Source of the DNA: Pedobacter nyackensis
GTDB taxonomy: Bacteria; Bacteroidota; Bacteroidia; Sphingobacteriales; Sphingobacteriaceae
Reading direction: 5' to 3'
NCBI RefSeq assembly: GCF_900176505.1
Contig: NZ_FWYB01000001.1
Location: 283,400-347,399, forward strand
Length of the DNA stretch: 64,000 nt
Part shown: piece after piece, positions 46,527 to 55,640 of the stretch
How positions within the stretch are numbered: position 1 is the first letter of the stretch
How the letters are laid out: each line of letters begins with the position of its first letter
The notes under the pieces: generated by a model
What the model was told of the DNA's origin: nothing
Databases searched by the model: none
What the model saw: only the letters and a program-made list of their open reading frames with translations
Program-made: the position numbers and the translations under genes

Positions 46527-46939
46527 ATGGAATCAAAAATTATTCAAGCTGTTGAGGCTGCCCAATTTTTCGTAGAAATATTTTGCCGATCGATGTAGCA
46601 CTTGTGCAGGTATCTCCTCCCGACATTCATGGATATTGCTCATTAGGTACTTCAGTTGATATAGCGAGATCTGCTGTAGATACAGCCAGAATGGTGATTG
46701 CCCAGGTAAATAAGCGAATGCCCAGAACGCATGGTGAAAGTTTTATTCATGTCGACAAGTTTAGTGCCATGGTTTATCATGATGCAGAATTGCCAGTAGT
46801 GGATTATTCCTCAGATGTTGATGATGAATCATCTGCTACTACCATACTGCAAGTATTAGATTTTGATGCTTACACGATCCCAACGGTTCAGAATTTTTAT
46901 GGTTTGAGTAACGATCTCATGAAGCGCTTCATTGGTTAG
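46527..46939 (+). pseudogene. Acetyl-CoA hydrolase/transferase remnant with internal deletion
   Basis: ATG at 46527 begins a start-like segment (MESKIIQAVEAAQFF) that stops after about 23 codons. Another frame then gives a clear middle part of the acetyl-CoA hydrolase or 4-hydroxybutyrate CoA-transferase family: LPIDVALVQVSPPDIHGYCS, SVDIARSAVDTARMVIAQVN and SFIHVDKFSAMVY. Homology ends near 46838 (VVDYSSDVDDE), after which the frame runs into the antisense end of the dehydrogenase gene. About a hundred internal residues and the C-terminal half are missing. Confidence 0.8.
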
Positions 46940-47821
46940 AAAGGCCTGATGCGGGCTGATCAGAACATTCGGATATTTTAATAATTCTGAAAGTATTGGA
47001 TCTCTGACTTCGTCTGCTTCATGGTCTTCAAAGAACAGACCCTTTTCAAATTCGTATACATCTATTCCTAAATAACCTATTTTACCACTTTTCAGACCTT
47101 CTAATGTGGCTGTAGTTTTAATTAAATCTCCGCGACCTGTATTGATGATCATTACACCTTTTTTCATTTTACGGATTGTGTTTTCATTAATCATATACCT
47201 GGTTTCGGAATTTAGCGGGACATGAAGTGAAATTACATCTGATTTTCGGTAAAGTGTATCGAGGCTAACCCATTCCACATTTTTGATATCTTTTGTTTGG
47301 GTGTCATAGCCTAATATTTTACAGCCTAATCCATGGAATATAGGAACTGTTGCTGCCCCAATGTGTCCAAGTCCTATTAAGCCAACTGTCTTTCCGTAAA
47401 AATTAAAACCTGTCAATTTATCCAGACAAAAGTTAAATACCCGGCATTGCTGATCTGCCTGAATCAAATGACGACTTAAGGCTAAAGCCAAGGCTACTGC
47501 ATGCTCAGCAATCGCCTGCGGAGAGTAAGCAGGAATATTAGCAACCTTAATTCCTTGTTTCTTAGCGGCCTCTAAGTTGATATGGTCCATTCCAACAGAT
47601 CGGGTAACTATATACTTTATTCCAAGAGCAGCTAGTTTGTTGATAACGGGAGCAGTTACATCATCATTTGTAAAAACGATTACAGCATCTTTTTCCTTTG
47701 CATATTTACATGTATCTGTATTTAATGTCTCAGAGAGGAATGTAATATCATGTTTTCCTCTGTTAGCCTTGATTAATAGATTTTTTTCAACAAGTTTGGT
47801 ACTGTAAAATATAGCTTTCAT
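46856..47821 (-). CDS. D-2-hydroxyacid dehydrogenase (D-lactate type)
   Basis: The Met at 47821 (MKAIFYSTKLVEKNLL) is the natural start, giving 321 residues; the frame extends 19 codons upstream. The NAD motif is GLIGLGHIGAATVP, the active-site Arg lies in TRSVGMDHINLEAA, the Glu in DVYEFEKG, and the His in ISPHQAF. These enzymes interconvert pyruvate and D-lactate with NADH, re-oxidising NADH when respiration is limited. Its 3' end overlaps the antisense pseudogene. An FNR-like dyad lies about 65 bp before the start. It precedes no gene on its own strand within 6 kb. Confidence 0.92.
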   Translation of the reverse strand: MKAIFYSTKLVEKNLLIKANRGKHDITFLSETLNTDTCKYAKEKDAVIVFTNDDVTAPVINKLAALGIKYIVTRSVGMDHINLEAAKKQGIKVANIPAYSPQAIAEHAVALALALSRHLIQADQQCRVFNFCLDKLTGFNFYGKTVGLIGLGHIGAATVPIFHGLGCKILGYDTQTKDIKNVEWVSLDTLYRKSDVISLHVPLNSETRYMINENTIRKMKKGVMIINTGRGDLIKTTATLEGLKSGKIGYLGIDVYEFEKGLFFEDHEADEVRDPILSELLKYPNVLISPHQAFLTNEALHEIVTQTIKILNRWDRVSIKI

Positions 47822-47884
47822 GAATTTTGAATTATAAAGGGTAGCACTCCATTCAAAACTAGCCAATTGGTTGTGCATTCGGAA

Positions 47885-47896
47885 TGATGATCATCA
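47885..47896. promoter_or_regulatory. FNR/Crp-like dyad upstream of the dehydrogenase gene
   Basis: TGATGATCATCA is a perfect 12-bp palindrome of the form TGAT-N4-ATCA, the core of Crp/FNR-type sites. It lies about 65 bp upstream of the minus-strand dehydrogenase start. Confidence 0.35.
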
Positions 47897-47951
47897 CACT
47901 GCAAATTGATTAGGCTCATATTTCTAAAGGACAATAGTCTATTTTTAATGA

Positions 47952-48932
47952 TTATATAGCATGTGGTGGTTCCATATTTTGGTATATTTTTTTTACATCA
48001 TTGAGGTGGCATAGTTCAGTACCTTGATTCATAGTGGCGGCAGTTCCACATGCTACTCCAAACCGAGCGGATTCAACCAGGTCTTTATGGTTTTGAAGAC
48101 CATATACTATCCCTGCCAGCATACTATCTCCGGCTCCAACTGTACTTTGAACATTTACATTCGGTGGCGTAATCTGGTAGCAGCTGTTTTTTGTAACCAG
48201 TATTGCCCCTTGCGCTCCTAATGATACAACGATAACTTCACATTTAAATTTGTTGATAATCTCTTTTGCGGCTTCTTTCACCTGATCAATCCCGAGGATT
48301 TCCTTCCCGGTCAACGTAGCCAGTTCTTTCAAATTTGGTTTAATGAGGTAAACACCAGATGCTATCGCCTGGCTCAGTGCTTCACCAGAAGTATCAACAA
48401 TTAGTTTAGCATTTTTTGATTTGGCAATCCGGGCAATTTTTACAAAAATATCAGCAGGTACTCCAGGGGGGACACTGCCACTAACTACTATATATGCTAT
48501 GTCCGGTATATTATCCAGCGCTAACAAACATTTTTGATATGCCCTACCAGTTAATCTAACACCTGGCATTCCAAAGCGAAACTGTCGGTTCGTCTCAATT
48601 TCTTTTACCACAAGATTTTCTCTGGTGGCTCCTGACGTTTTTATGGGGATGATGTCTATACTTTCTTTATGAAGGAGCTTCGTGAATACATTTCCTGTAC
48701 AGCCACCTTCAAAGTATATGGCTGTTGCATACCCATCAAGTCTTTTGATCGCTCTTGCTACATTAATTCCACCGCCACCTGGCTCATAAACAGGATCCGA
48801 GCATTTCAATTTCTTTTCTGGAATCAATAATGGGACGGAGGTACTTTTATCGATGGCCGGACTGAAGGTTAGCGTTATAATTCTACTATGCATATCGTGA
48901 TTATTAAATCCAATTGTATAAGTTGAGTTCAT
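47952..48932 (-). CDS. pfkB: PfkB-family sugar kinase (phosphofructokinase 2-like)
   Basis: The 326-residue protein has the PfkB fold: EPGGGGINVARAIKRLDG (about residues 50-67), a glycine-rich middle VVSGSVPPGV, and the catalytic STVGAGDSMLAGIVYG near residue 263. It should phosphorylate fructose 6-phosphate or a related sugar phosphate with ATP. Its ATG overlaps the stop of the upstream P-type ATPase as ATGA, which supports the first Met; MHSRIITLTFSPAID at residue 14 is also possible. Co-transcription with a cation pump and nearness to a stress protein suggest a stress role. Confidence 0.9.
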   Translation of the reverse strand: MNSTYTIGFNNHDMHSRIITLTFSPAIDKSTSVPLLIPEKKLKCSDPVYEPGGGGINVARAIKRLDGYATAIYFEGGCTGNVFTKLLHKESIDIIPIKTSGATRENLVVKEIETNRQFRFGMPGVRLTGRAYQKCLLALDNIPDIAYIVVSGSVPPGVPADIFVKIARIAKSKNAKLIVDTSGEALSQAIASGVYLIKPNLKELATLTGKEILGIDQVKEAAKEIINKFKCEVIVVSLGAQGAILVTKNSCYQITPPNVNVQSTVGAGDSMLAGIVYGLQNHKDLVESARFGVACGTAATMNQGTELCHLNDVKKIYQNMEPPHAI

Positions 48933-51487
48933 CTCTTAAACATAGCCTTCTCGATTTCAACAGCAAAAAAAACTAACGAGGATGAGCCTGCAACTAAAAG
49001 AAATTCTTTCATACTCAAAGCCTCAGTTTGAAAAATGGTTTGAAAGAATGGAGTGTAAGTAATTACAAACTGTAAAAATAAAACTATTAATACAGATCCA
49101 ATAAGTGGTTTATTAGAGAATATACTTCCTTTAAAAAAGGATTGATGTTCAGAGCGAATAGCTAATAGATGGCCCATTTGACTTAGACTTAACACATTGA
49201 AAACAATGGTTTGCCAATGTAATCCATTGTTTATAGCCCAACCTTGCATGGTTAAGGTAACACCAGCCATAAGAATACCAACCCATACCATATGAATACC
49301 TCTTCCGTTGTCAAAAACGGTCTCCTGAGGGGATCTTGGTGGTCTGTTCATGATGTTTCCTTCTTCTTTTTCGAAGGATAATGAAATAGCTGGTAAACCA
49401 TCAGATACAAGATTTATCCAAAGAATGTGTATGGGAAGGAGCGCGATAGGCATTCCAAGCATAGGGCCTAACAATAAAACCAAAAGCTCACTTAGATTCG
49501 TTGTCATAAGATACTTAATGAATTTAAGGATATTGTCATAAATCCTTCTTCCTTCCCTTACCGCTTTTATAATGGTTGAGAAGTTGTCGTCGAGCAAAAT
49601 CATGTGTGCTGCTTCTTTAGCAACATCAGTCCCGGTAACACCCATTGCTATTCCAATATTTGCCCGTTTTAGAGAAGGTGCATCATTTATACCATCCCCT
49701 GTCATTGCTACATAATAACCTTTCTTTTGTAGCATTTTTACGATTCTTAACTTTTGTTCAGGTGAAACCCTTGCATAAACTTTTATCTTATGGACTTTGG
49801 CTAAAAAACTATCCTCATCCAATGCCGTCAGCTGTTGTCCTGTTATAATCAAATCATCCTTATCATCCATTATACCAATACGCAGTGCAATTGTTTTTGC
49901 CGTAACGAGATGATCGCCTGTAACCATAATAGGCACAATTCCTGCGGCTTTGCATTCCGTTATTGCCGCTAAAACCTCTTCCCTTGGCGGATCAATAATT
50001 CCTGTTAGTCCTAAGAAAAGCAACTCGTTCTCTTGAATTTTGTCGTCTATTTTTAGGGGGAATTCGTCCCAATAGCGATAAGCAAAGCCTAAAATTCGCT
50101 GGCCTGTTGCTCCCAGCTTATCTACCTCACGGAGCATGATATCCTGATCTACGTCTATACATCGAGGCAGAAGAATTTCAGGCGCTCCTTTTGTAAAGGA
50201 AATTATTCTATCCCTGTGACGATGAAAAGTGGTCATTAGTTTCCTGTCAGCATCAAATGGAATTTCAGCCAATCTGGGCCAGTTTTCAATATTTATGTGA
50301 TTTTCTTTTGCCACTTCACTTAAGGCAACTTCTGTACTATCTCTTTTTGTATAATCACAATCTAATCCGACATCGTTATTCAGTGCAAATGAATGCAACA
50401 GTAAATTTATTTTTTCCTCATGTCTATTGGTATACAGGTCCTTTCGATTATATAGCTTATTATTTATGAAGACTTCCTCAACATTCATTTTGTTTTCAGT
50501 CAACGTACCCGTTTTGTCCGTACAGATGTAATTAACAGAACCTAATGTTTCTACGGCAGGCAGTTTTCTGATAAGTACATTAAATCGTATCATTCTCTTT
50601 GCAGCAAGGGCTAATGCAATAGTTGTTACAGCCGGCAATGCTTCGGGTAAAGCCGCGACCGCAAGTGAAATGGTTGTGAGTATCATTTTAATTAAGTCTT
50701 CACCACGAAGCCATCCTGCAATAAAAAATATAATGCTTAAAAATAAAATCAGGATGGATAGACGTTTCCCAAGAGCGGCTAAACGTTTCTGCAGGGGTGT
50801 TAATGTCTCTTTTTCCTGGAGCATCCTCGCTATCAAGCCTAATTCAGTTTGCATACCCGTAGTTGTTACAACTCCCATGCCTCTCCCATATGTAACAAAA
50901 GTGCCTTTAAAAGCCATGTTCTTCCTATCACCAATTGGTAATTCGTCAGTTTCTAATGAGTCAGAGATTTTATCGATAGCATTAGATTCACCTGTCAATG
51001 CCGCTTCCTCGATTCTTAGATTGATGGATTCAATAATCCGTAAGTCTGCTGGTACTTCATTTCCAGCCTCTAATAGAAGAATATCACCAGGAACTAATAC
51101 TGTTGCAGGTGCCCACATGATGTTTCCGTTGCGAATCACTCTGACCTGGGTGATTGATGTCTGTTTTAAAGCCTCCATTGCCTTTTCAGCACGGTATTCC
51201 TGGAAAAAACCTATAATAGCATTGAGGAAAACAATAATTAAAATAACAATAGTATCAGCAAAGTCTCCAATGATCCCGGAAAAAATTGCCGCAGCCAATA
51301 AAATTAAAATCATTAAGTCTTTAAACTGCGCCAATAGCATAAAAAGAATATTATTCGCTTTTTTACTATTCAGTTCATTAGGTCCAATTTGAAGTAGTAT
51401 TTCGTCAGCCACATTTGAGCTTAATCCGTTCCTATCTGTTCCCAACAATTCAAAAACCTCAGTTATGTCTAATCTATGCCAGTTCAT
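48929..51487 (-). CDS. Calcium-type P2 P-type ATPase
   Basis: The 852-residue pump has Asp324 in ICTDKTGTLTENKM, the TGES loop (AALTGESNAID), FTKGAPE, and the hinge VAMTGDGINDAPSLK. The M4 motif is L-P-E-A-L-P, near the calcium-type P-E-G-L-P. Ten transmembrane helices are expected, with a typical N-terminal cation ATPase domain (MNWHRLDITEVFELLGTDRN). It should export calcium or a similar cation from the cytoplasm. It is the first gene of a pair with pfkB (4-bp overlap). It differs clearly from the pump at 43999, so the two are not a recent duplication. Confidence 0.92.
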   Translation of the reverse strand: MNWHRLDITEVFELLGTDRNGLSSNVADEILLQIGPNELNSKKANNILFMLLAQFKDLMILILLAAAIFSGIIGDFADTIVILIIVFLNAIIGFFQEYRAEKAMEALKQTSITQVRVIRNGNIMWAPATVLVPGDILLLEAGNEVPADLRIIESINLRIEEAALTGESNAIDKISDSLETDELPIGDRKNMAFKGTFVTYGRGMGVVTTTGMQTELGLIARMLQEKETLTPLQKRLAALGKRLSILILFLSIIFFIAGWLRGEDLIKMILTTISLAVAALPEALPAVTTIALALAAKRMIRFNVLIRKLPAVETLGSVNYICTDKTGTLTENKMNVEEVFINNKLYNRKDLYTNRHEEKINLLLHSFALNNDVGLDCDYTKRDSTEVALSEVAKENHINIENWPRLAEIPFDADRKLMTTFHRHRDRIISFTKGAPEILLPRCIDVDQDIMLREVDKLGATGQRILGFAYRYWDEFPLKIDDKIQENELLFLGLTGIIDPPREEVLAAITECKAAGIVPIMVTGDHLVTAKTIALRIGIMDDKDDLIITGQQLTALDEDSFLAKVHKIKVYARVSPEQKLRIVKMLQKKGYYVAMTGDGINDAPSLKRANIGIAMGVTGTDVAKEAAHMILLDDNFSTIIKAVREGRRIYDNILKFIKYLMTTNLSELLVLLLGPMLGMPIALLPIHILWINLVSDGLPAISLSFEKEEGNIMNRPPRSPQETVFDNGRGIHMVWVGILMAGVTLTMQGWAINNGLHWQTIVFNVLSLSQMGHLLAIRSEHQSFFKGSIFSNKPLIGSVLIVLFLQFVITYTPFFQTIFQTEALSMKEFLLVAGSSSLVFFAVEIEKAMFKR

Positions 51488-51701
51488 ACTGTTTCTATAT
51501 TTACAATAATAAATTGTACTCAGGTTAATCCTTTAGTGTATGATGACTACAGATGCAAGCTCATTAATTTTTCCAAAGGTCAGACAGGATGGTACTGCCA
51601 GTACAATCAAGCCGAGAATCAGAACCGATGCTAATGACTGTTTTTCTTAACAAATTCGAAAAGAAAACCGCAATTAGTCCTATACAATGGATAACTTGTT
51701 T

Positions 51702-52541
51702 TTAATGATGGGCAATAAATAATGGCACATTCAAATTATTCATTAATACATCTGCCAAGCTAGGTTTAAACCATCTTGAGAATTTACTTCTTCTATAGGC
51801 ACCCAACACAATAAAATCATTTTTTCCAGATTCAGTTAAGTAAGCCAGTATTTTTTCATCAGCGTTTCCATGGAGAAGTTTATAGTTTGAATTTGGGAAA
51901 TGTCTGCTTATAAAATCTGTCATTAATATAGTGCCAGGTAAATATCCGTTTTCAATATTTCCTTCATTAACACTTAGAATTTCAATGGGAAGATCTCTCC
52001 AATCAGTAAACAGATAATTAAACATTTTTATTGCGTAGATGGAAGATGGACTCCCATCATATAGCAATACTATTTTTTCAGGTGCTTTAAAAGTATTAGG
52101 GCTTACAACTACAGGACATTGTACATCCGCCAATAACTCTTTTATGAAATTGGTTGGTTTTTGATCATCATGCCAGGTAAATTTCTCACATTCGTTAATG
52201 ATGATAAGATCTGCAAATATACTTTCATATTGCAGTTCAACTAATGCAAGACTATTATCCCTATGGACGGCATATTCGATTTTAGCCTCTTCACATAATC
52301 GTTGAAATTGATGCACTGACTCGTCTCTTTGCAATTGATCTTTTTCATTCAACTCTTTCATATCTTTTTCAGGCTCTGAGGATACTTTTAGTACCTTGGT
52401 GAGGTTATAGTTGTGATAAAAAAAAGCATCCAGAAAAACACCCGTTAAGCGACTGCCAGACTTTTTTGCTAATAGCAAAGCATATTCAAAGGTGCTTTTA
52501 CTTAGGTTGTATCCGTCAAAAATTGCCAGGAAATTTTTCAT
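51702..52541 (-). CDS. Tandem universal stress protein (two UspA domains)
   Basis: The 279-residue protein has two UspA-like halves: residues 1-140 (FLAIFDGYNLSKSTFEYALL) and 145-279 (IVLLYDGSPSSIYAIKMFNY). The usual ATP-binding G-x2-G-x9-G-S motif is not well kept at the end (LGAYRRSKFSRWFKPSLADV), so ATP binding is uncertain. USPs help cells survive starvation, low oxygen and other stress. It lies 214 bp upstream of the ATPase-pfkB pair on the same strand; that gap shows no feature I can name. Confidence 0.9.
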   Translation of the reverse strand: MKNFLAIFDGYNLSKSTFEYALLLAKKSGSRLTGVFLDAFFYHNYNLTKVLKVSSEPEKDMKELNEKDQLQRDESVHQFQRLCEEAKIEYAVHRDNSLALVELQYESIFADLIIINECEKFTWHDDQKPTNFIKELLADVQCPVVVSPNTFKAPEKIVLLYDGSPSSIYAIKMFNYLFTDWRDLPIEILSVNEGNIENGYLPGTILMTDFISRHFPNSNYKLLHGNADEKILAYLTESGKNDFIVLGAYRRSKFSRWFKPSLADVLMNNLNVPLFIAHH

Positions 52542-53040
52542 AATCTATAAGTAAATATTTGATCTCATAGTTCAGGTTAAAATTGGGGAAGCTAAAGTGT
52601 TTTTCTCTTGAGTTTAGTAAACTTCTCTGATGTTCCTGCTCTGAAAGTTTGATATTTTGTAAATGAATTTCCATAATGATTGGAATATGTTCACTAATTC
52701 TTGTTTTTATTCCATGGAACTGAATAATGAACAAATAATCAGTAAAAAGGTTTGATTACTACATGTCCTGATTTTAAAAAGAGTTAAAGCATATTGCTGA
52801 AAAAAACAAATTAGTTTTTCTTTGGCAAGGCCTTGGTTAAAGAGAACCATCTATCTGCTTAGTCTGATTTATTTGCATTGTTTCATGCTGTCTTTCAGAT
52901 AAGATTTTTCGCTCTGGAAATACGTCAATGTCTTTTTGATAGTATAACTGGGGAGTGGGGTTACGATACTTTATTGCCTTTGCTGGTCATGATTTAATAT
53001 TTCCTGAACTCAATGATTATATAAAAATTATTTACTAAGT

Positions 53041-53166
53041 GGCGGGTATTAGTAGGACTGGAAGACCTATCTCAAGAAATACGGCTGTAAGCTATTACGC
53101 TAAGCTGAGACATATTTTAAGAATTGCCAATAAAGCTATCCTGACTGGACCTACAATTTGTTACGG
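53041..53166 (+). pseudogene. Possible tyrosine recombinase remnant (SAM-like domain)
   Basis: A short frame reads TGRPISRNTAVSYYAKLRHI then LRIANKAILTGP, which resembles the SAM-like core-binding domain of phage-type integrases (pattern N-T-A-x-S-Y-x-x-K-x, then A-x-x-x-G or similar). The catalytic domain is absent. It lies in an otherwise gene-free stretch (52542-53532) between the stress cluster and the copper operon. The match is short and could be wrong. Confidence 0.35.
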
Positions 53167-53312
53167 GAAGTACGAGGAAGGGAATTTAAGTCGGAAGATC
53201 TGAGCGCTAGGTGCTTGGTCAAGGGAAGGACACATATTTACCAAGCCCGGCAGCCAGTTTTGCGACTACTTTGCCTCAAAAGGAGGTCCACACTTTTGAC
53301 GAAATGTACATA

Positions 53313-53368
53313 CTAGAGATAAACTCTTTTTTTAGCACATCTCTAGTAGAGATAAATGTGTTTTTTTT
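53313..53368 (+). terminator. T-rich hairpin pair before the copper operon
   Basis: CTAGAGAT (53313-53320) pairs with ATCTCTAG (53339-53346), and an alternative hairpin CACAT...ATGTG (53336-53360) is followed by eight T. It could insulate the copper operon from upstream transcription. Confidence 0.5.
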
Positions 53369-53532
53369 GTATTTAGAGTTATGAAGGATGGTTCGAATTA
53401 CGGGAAGGGTGAGTTAACGGGAGTCGAACTAAATAATATTATCTCTGTTGCTCTTATTGCACCATAATTATATAAGAAAATAACACAATTATGTAAATTT
53501 AATAAATATAACTTGATGTAATTTTGATATCA

Positions 53533-53976
53533 ATGAAGAGAAGACTGTCCATCCCATTAAAAGCAATGTTTTTACTGGTCGTGTTTTTATTAAACACAGT
53601 GGTTGGTTTTGCCTGCGCCGTTGGTATGGAAGATAGAAATACGTCGAATCTAGACTATCATACGGTTAAAGATACGCATACACATGAACATAATGGTCCA
53701 GATCATAAGGATCTAACGGATCATCACAGGTCTAAAAAGGAAAAAGATCATTGTTGTAAGGACGAAGTCACAAAACTGTTAAAGGAAGACAAGGTTTCGC
53801 CTTCCAAAATAACATTCAGTATACAACCAGTTACCTTTTTCACGCTGCTTCCTACTTATTGTCAGTTAGATGTTTTGGCATCCTCTGTATATCAACCTAG
53901 TACTAAATCTTTCGTAAGAAGCTATCATCCACCCATACGGGATATACGGATAAGCATTCAAAGTTTTCAGATTTGA
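53533..53976 (+). CDS. His-rich small secreted protein, HYC_CC_PP-like
   Basis: The ATG at 53533 gives 147 residues starting MKRRLSIPLKAMFLLVVFLL, a signal or membrane segment. A His-rich stretch follows (HTHEHNGPDHKDLTDHHR), then the CC pair in KDHCCKDE and a late SYHPPIRDIRISIQSF. This order of Cys-Cys and Pro-Pro elements fits the HYC_CC_PP small proteins that sit beside heavy-metal genes in Bacteroidota. The His cluster suggests metal binding outside the cytoplasm. A TAATTTTG box (53519-53526) lies just before the ATG, so the transcript may have a very short leader. It is the first gene of the copper operon. Confidence 0.7.
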   Translation: MKRRLSIPLKAMFLLVVFLLNTVVGFACAVGMEDRNTSNLDYHTVKDTHTHEHNGPDHKDLTDHHRSKKEKDHCCKDEVTKLLKEDKVSPSKITFSIQPVTFFTLLPTYCQLDVLASSVYQPSTKSFVRSYHPPIRDIRISIQSFQI

Positions 53977-54050
53977 TTTAATGATTTCATAGTTTTAACA
54001 TGAAGGCGCAGTCTTTATGCCTATATTTTCATATAAAAATCAAATCAATC

Positions 54051-54530
54051 ATGAAAAGGATATTTTTTTTAGTTGCATTCTTTGTAACCTCACTTGTGCA
54101 ATATAGCATTGCCCAAGACCATTCTGGTCACACCCAATCGGGCGACCTATTAAATCTTTACTATAACATTAAAGATGCCCTTGTAGCAGGAAATGCCAGT
54201 CTTGCAGCCTCAAAATCAGGTGAGTTGGTCAAGGCACTGAATACTTCTAGTGAAAAAACAGTAAGCAAAACAAACAAAGCTTCATTGTCGGAACACGCAG
54301 GTATGATTGCTCAAAGCAAAGACCTGAAAAGTCAACGTGAACATTTTGCAAGTCTTTCGGACGGAATGATTGTGCTTGCTAAATCTACGAAGCTATCTGC
54401 TGAACCTCTTTACCAGCAATATTGCCCGATGAAAAAGGCCAACTGGTTAAGCCCCGAGAAAGCAATTAAAAACCCATATTATGGCAGCTCGATGCTGACA
54501 TGCGGAAAAATTGTAGAAACTATCAAATAA
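54051..54530 (+). CDS. DUF3347 secreted protein
   Basis: ATG at 54051 gives a clean signal peptide (MKRIFFLVAFFVTSLVQYSI, then AQ) and a 159-residue protein; an upstream start at 54000 would spoil it. The body is the helical DUF3347 domain: NLYYNIKDALVAGNASLAAS, SQREHFASLSDGM, YCPMKKANWLSPE and a final NPYYGSSMLTCG. Met, His and Cys positions (QYCPM, LTCG) suit copper binding, as in the DUF3347 part of some CusB adaptors. It is a paralogue of the next gene; a hairpin terminator lies between them. Confidence 0.85.
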   Translation: MKRIFFLVAFFVTSLVQYSIAQDHSGHTQSGDLLNLYYNIKDALVAGNASLAASKSGELVKALNTSSEKTVSKTNKASLSEHAGMIAQSKDLKSQREHFASLSDGMIVLAKSTKLSAEPLYQQYCPMKKANWLSPEKAIKNPYYGSSMLTCGKIVETIK

Positions 54531-54545
54531 ATCATTTTATACTTT

Positions 54546-54575
54546 GCCCCAAGCTTTTTGCCTTGGGGCTTTACC
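54546..54575 (+). terminator. Intrinsic hairpin between the two DUF3347 genes
   Basis: GCCCCAAG (54546-54553) pairs with CTTGGGGC (54562-54569), followed by TTTA. It may partly stop transcription after the first two genes, so the later genes could be made at lower levels. Confidence 0.6.
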
Positions 54576-54592
54576 CACTATAAAAAAACATC

Positions 54593-55168
54593 ATGAAAAA
54601 TATCATATTAAGCATGGCTACGTCGATCCTTTTTTTAGCCGCTTGTAACAATGAAACAAAGAAAACCGAGGCGACTTCCGGTGCTGACAGTACATCAATA
54701 ACCGCTGTAGATACTACTTTAAAATCACAAAAGGAATCACCGATCCAGAACATCCTTAGTGCTTATTTACAATTAAAAAATGCACTTGCAAAAGACAACG
54801 ATAAAGATGCCGCATCTTCAGGTAAGGCATTGGAGACTGCGTTTGCAGACTTTGATAAATCAGCGCTGCCAGGAGACAAGGCTAAATTATATGATGATAT
54901 AGCTGCCGATGCAAAGGAACATGCGGAGCATATAGGTGCGAATGTTGGTAACATTAAGCATCAGCGTGAGCATTTTGAAACTTTAAGCCAGGATGTTTAC
55001 GATTTGGTGAATGCATTCGGTGCAGGACAGAAACTCTATGTTGACCATTGCCCAATGTACAATGAGAACAAAGGTGCAAATTGGATTAGTGAATCAAAAG
55101 AAATCAGCAATCCTTATCTGGGACAGTCTATGCCAACATGTGGCACTGTGAGGGAAGAGTTAAATTAA
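54593..55168 (+). CDS. DUF3347 lipoprotein
   Basis: The 191-residue protein has a lipobox ending LAAC at residue 18, so it is lipid-anchored. The DUF3347 domain follows a linker and has the same pattern as its paralogue: ILSAYLQLKNALAKDNDKDA, HQREHFETLSQDVY, DHCPMYNENKGANWIS and NPYLGQSMPTCG. Copper chaperone or buffering work in the periplasm is inferred from the family and the neighbours. It ends 4 bp before the haem-binding gene. Confidence 0.87.
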   Translation: MKNIILSMATSILFLAACNNETKKTEATSGADSTSITAVDTTLKSQKESPIQNILSAYLQLKNALAKDNDKDAASSGKALETAFADFDKSALPGDKAKLYDDIAADAKEHAEHIGANVGNIKHQREHFETLSQDVYDLVNAFGAGQKLYVDHCPMYNENKGANWISESKEISNPYLGQSMPTCGTVREELN

Positions 55169-55172
55169 AAAC

Positions 55173-55637
55173 ATGAAAAGGATCAAAGCTGTAGCGCTGG
55201 CCTTTCTGATCATTATCCTTGCCATTCAGTTCTTGCAGCCTGCCCGGAATAAAAACGGGCAAGCTGTAAGTAAGGATTTCAGTAAGGTATTCACAGTACC
55301 CGGAAATGTACAAGGGATACTTAAAAAATCCTGTTTTGATTGTCATAGCAATCAAACGGAGTACCCCTGGTATACTTATATCCAGCCTGTAGGTTGGTGG
55401 ATGGACTCACATATCCGGAAGGGAAAAGAAGAACTCAACTTCAGTGAATTTGGGAGTTATTCTAAAAGAAGACAAATGAGTAAACTGAAGTCAATTGGTG
55501 AAAGCATTGAGAATGAGACCATGCCTTTGCCGTCATATACACTCATTCACAAGAAAGCAAGGCTCTCGAACGAAGAAAAAGATCTAATTTTAAATTGGGT
55601 CAAAAATACAAGGAACAGTTTATCACTAAAGCCTTAG
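55173..55637 (+). CDS. Small haem-binding-domain protein (CXXCH)
   Basis: The 154-residue protein has an N-terminal membrane or signal helix (about residues 6-20) and one haem attachment motif C54-F-D-C-H58. This is followed by SNQTEYPWYTYIQPVGWWMD, which is the PF14376-like haem-binding domain. A second conserved part reads KGKEELNFSEFGSYSKRRQM. It may carry electrons in the periplasm, perhaps to or from the multicopper oxidase encoded 3 bp downstream. It starts 4 bp after the DUF3347 lipoprotein. This pairing is inferred from the operon only. Confidence 0.87.
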   Translation: MKRIKAVALAFLIIILAIQFLQPARNKNGQAVSKDFSKVFTVPGNVQGILKKSCFDCHSNQTEYPWYTYIQPVGWWMDSHIRKGKEELNFSEFGSYSKRRQMSKLKSIGESIENETMPLPSYTLIHKKARLSNEEKDLILNWVKNTRNSLSLKP

Positions 55638-55640
55638 ACC

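Noticed and set aside
52516..52734. Minus-strand frame of 72 codons upstream of the stress protein
   Set aside because: It overlaps the start of the USP gene and has no recognisable domain.
53390..53440. tRNA-like strings such as ggttcgaat and gggagtcgaac
   Set aside because: They resemble T-arm sequences and could be an attachment-site remnant, but no cloverleaf can be built around them.
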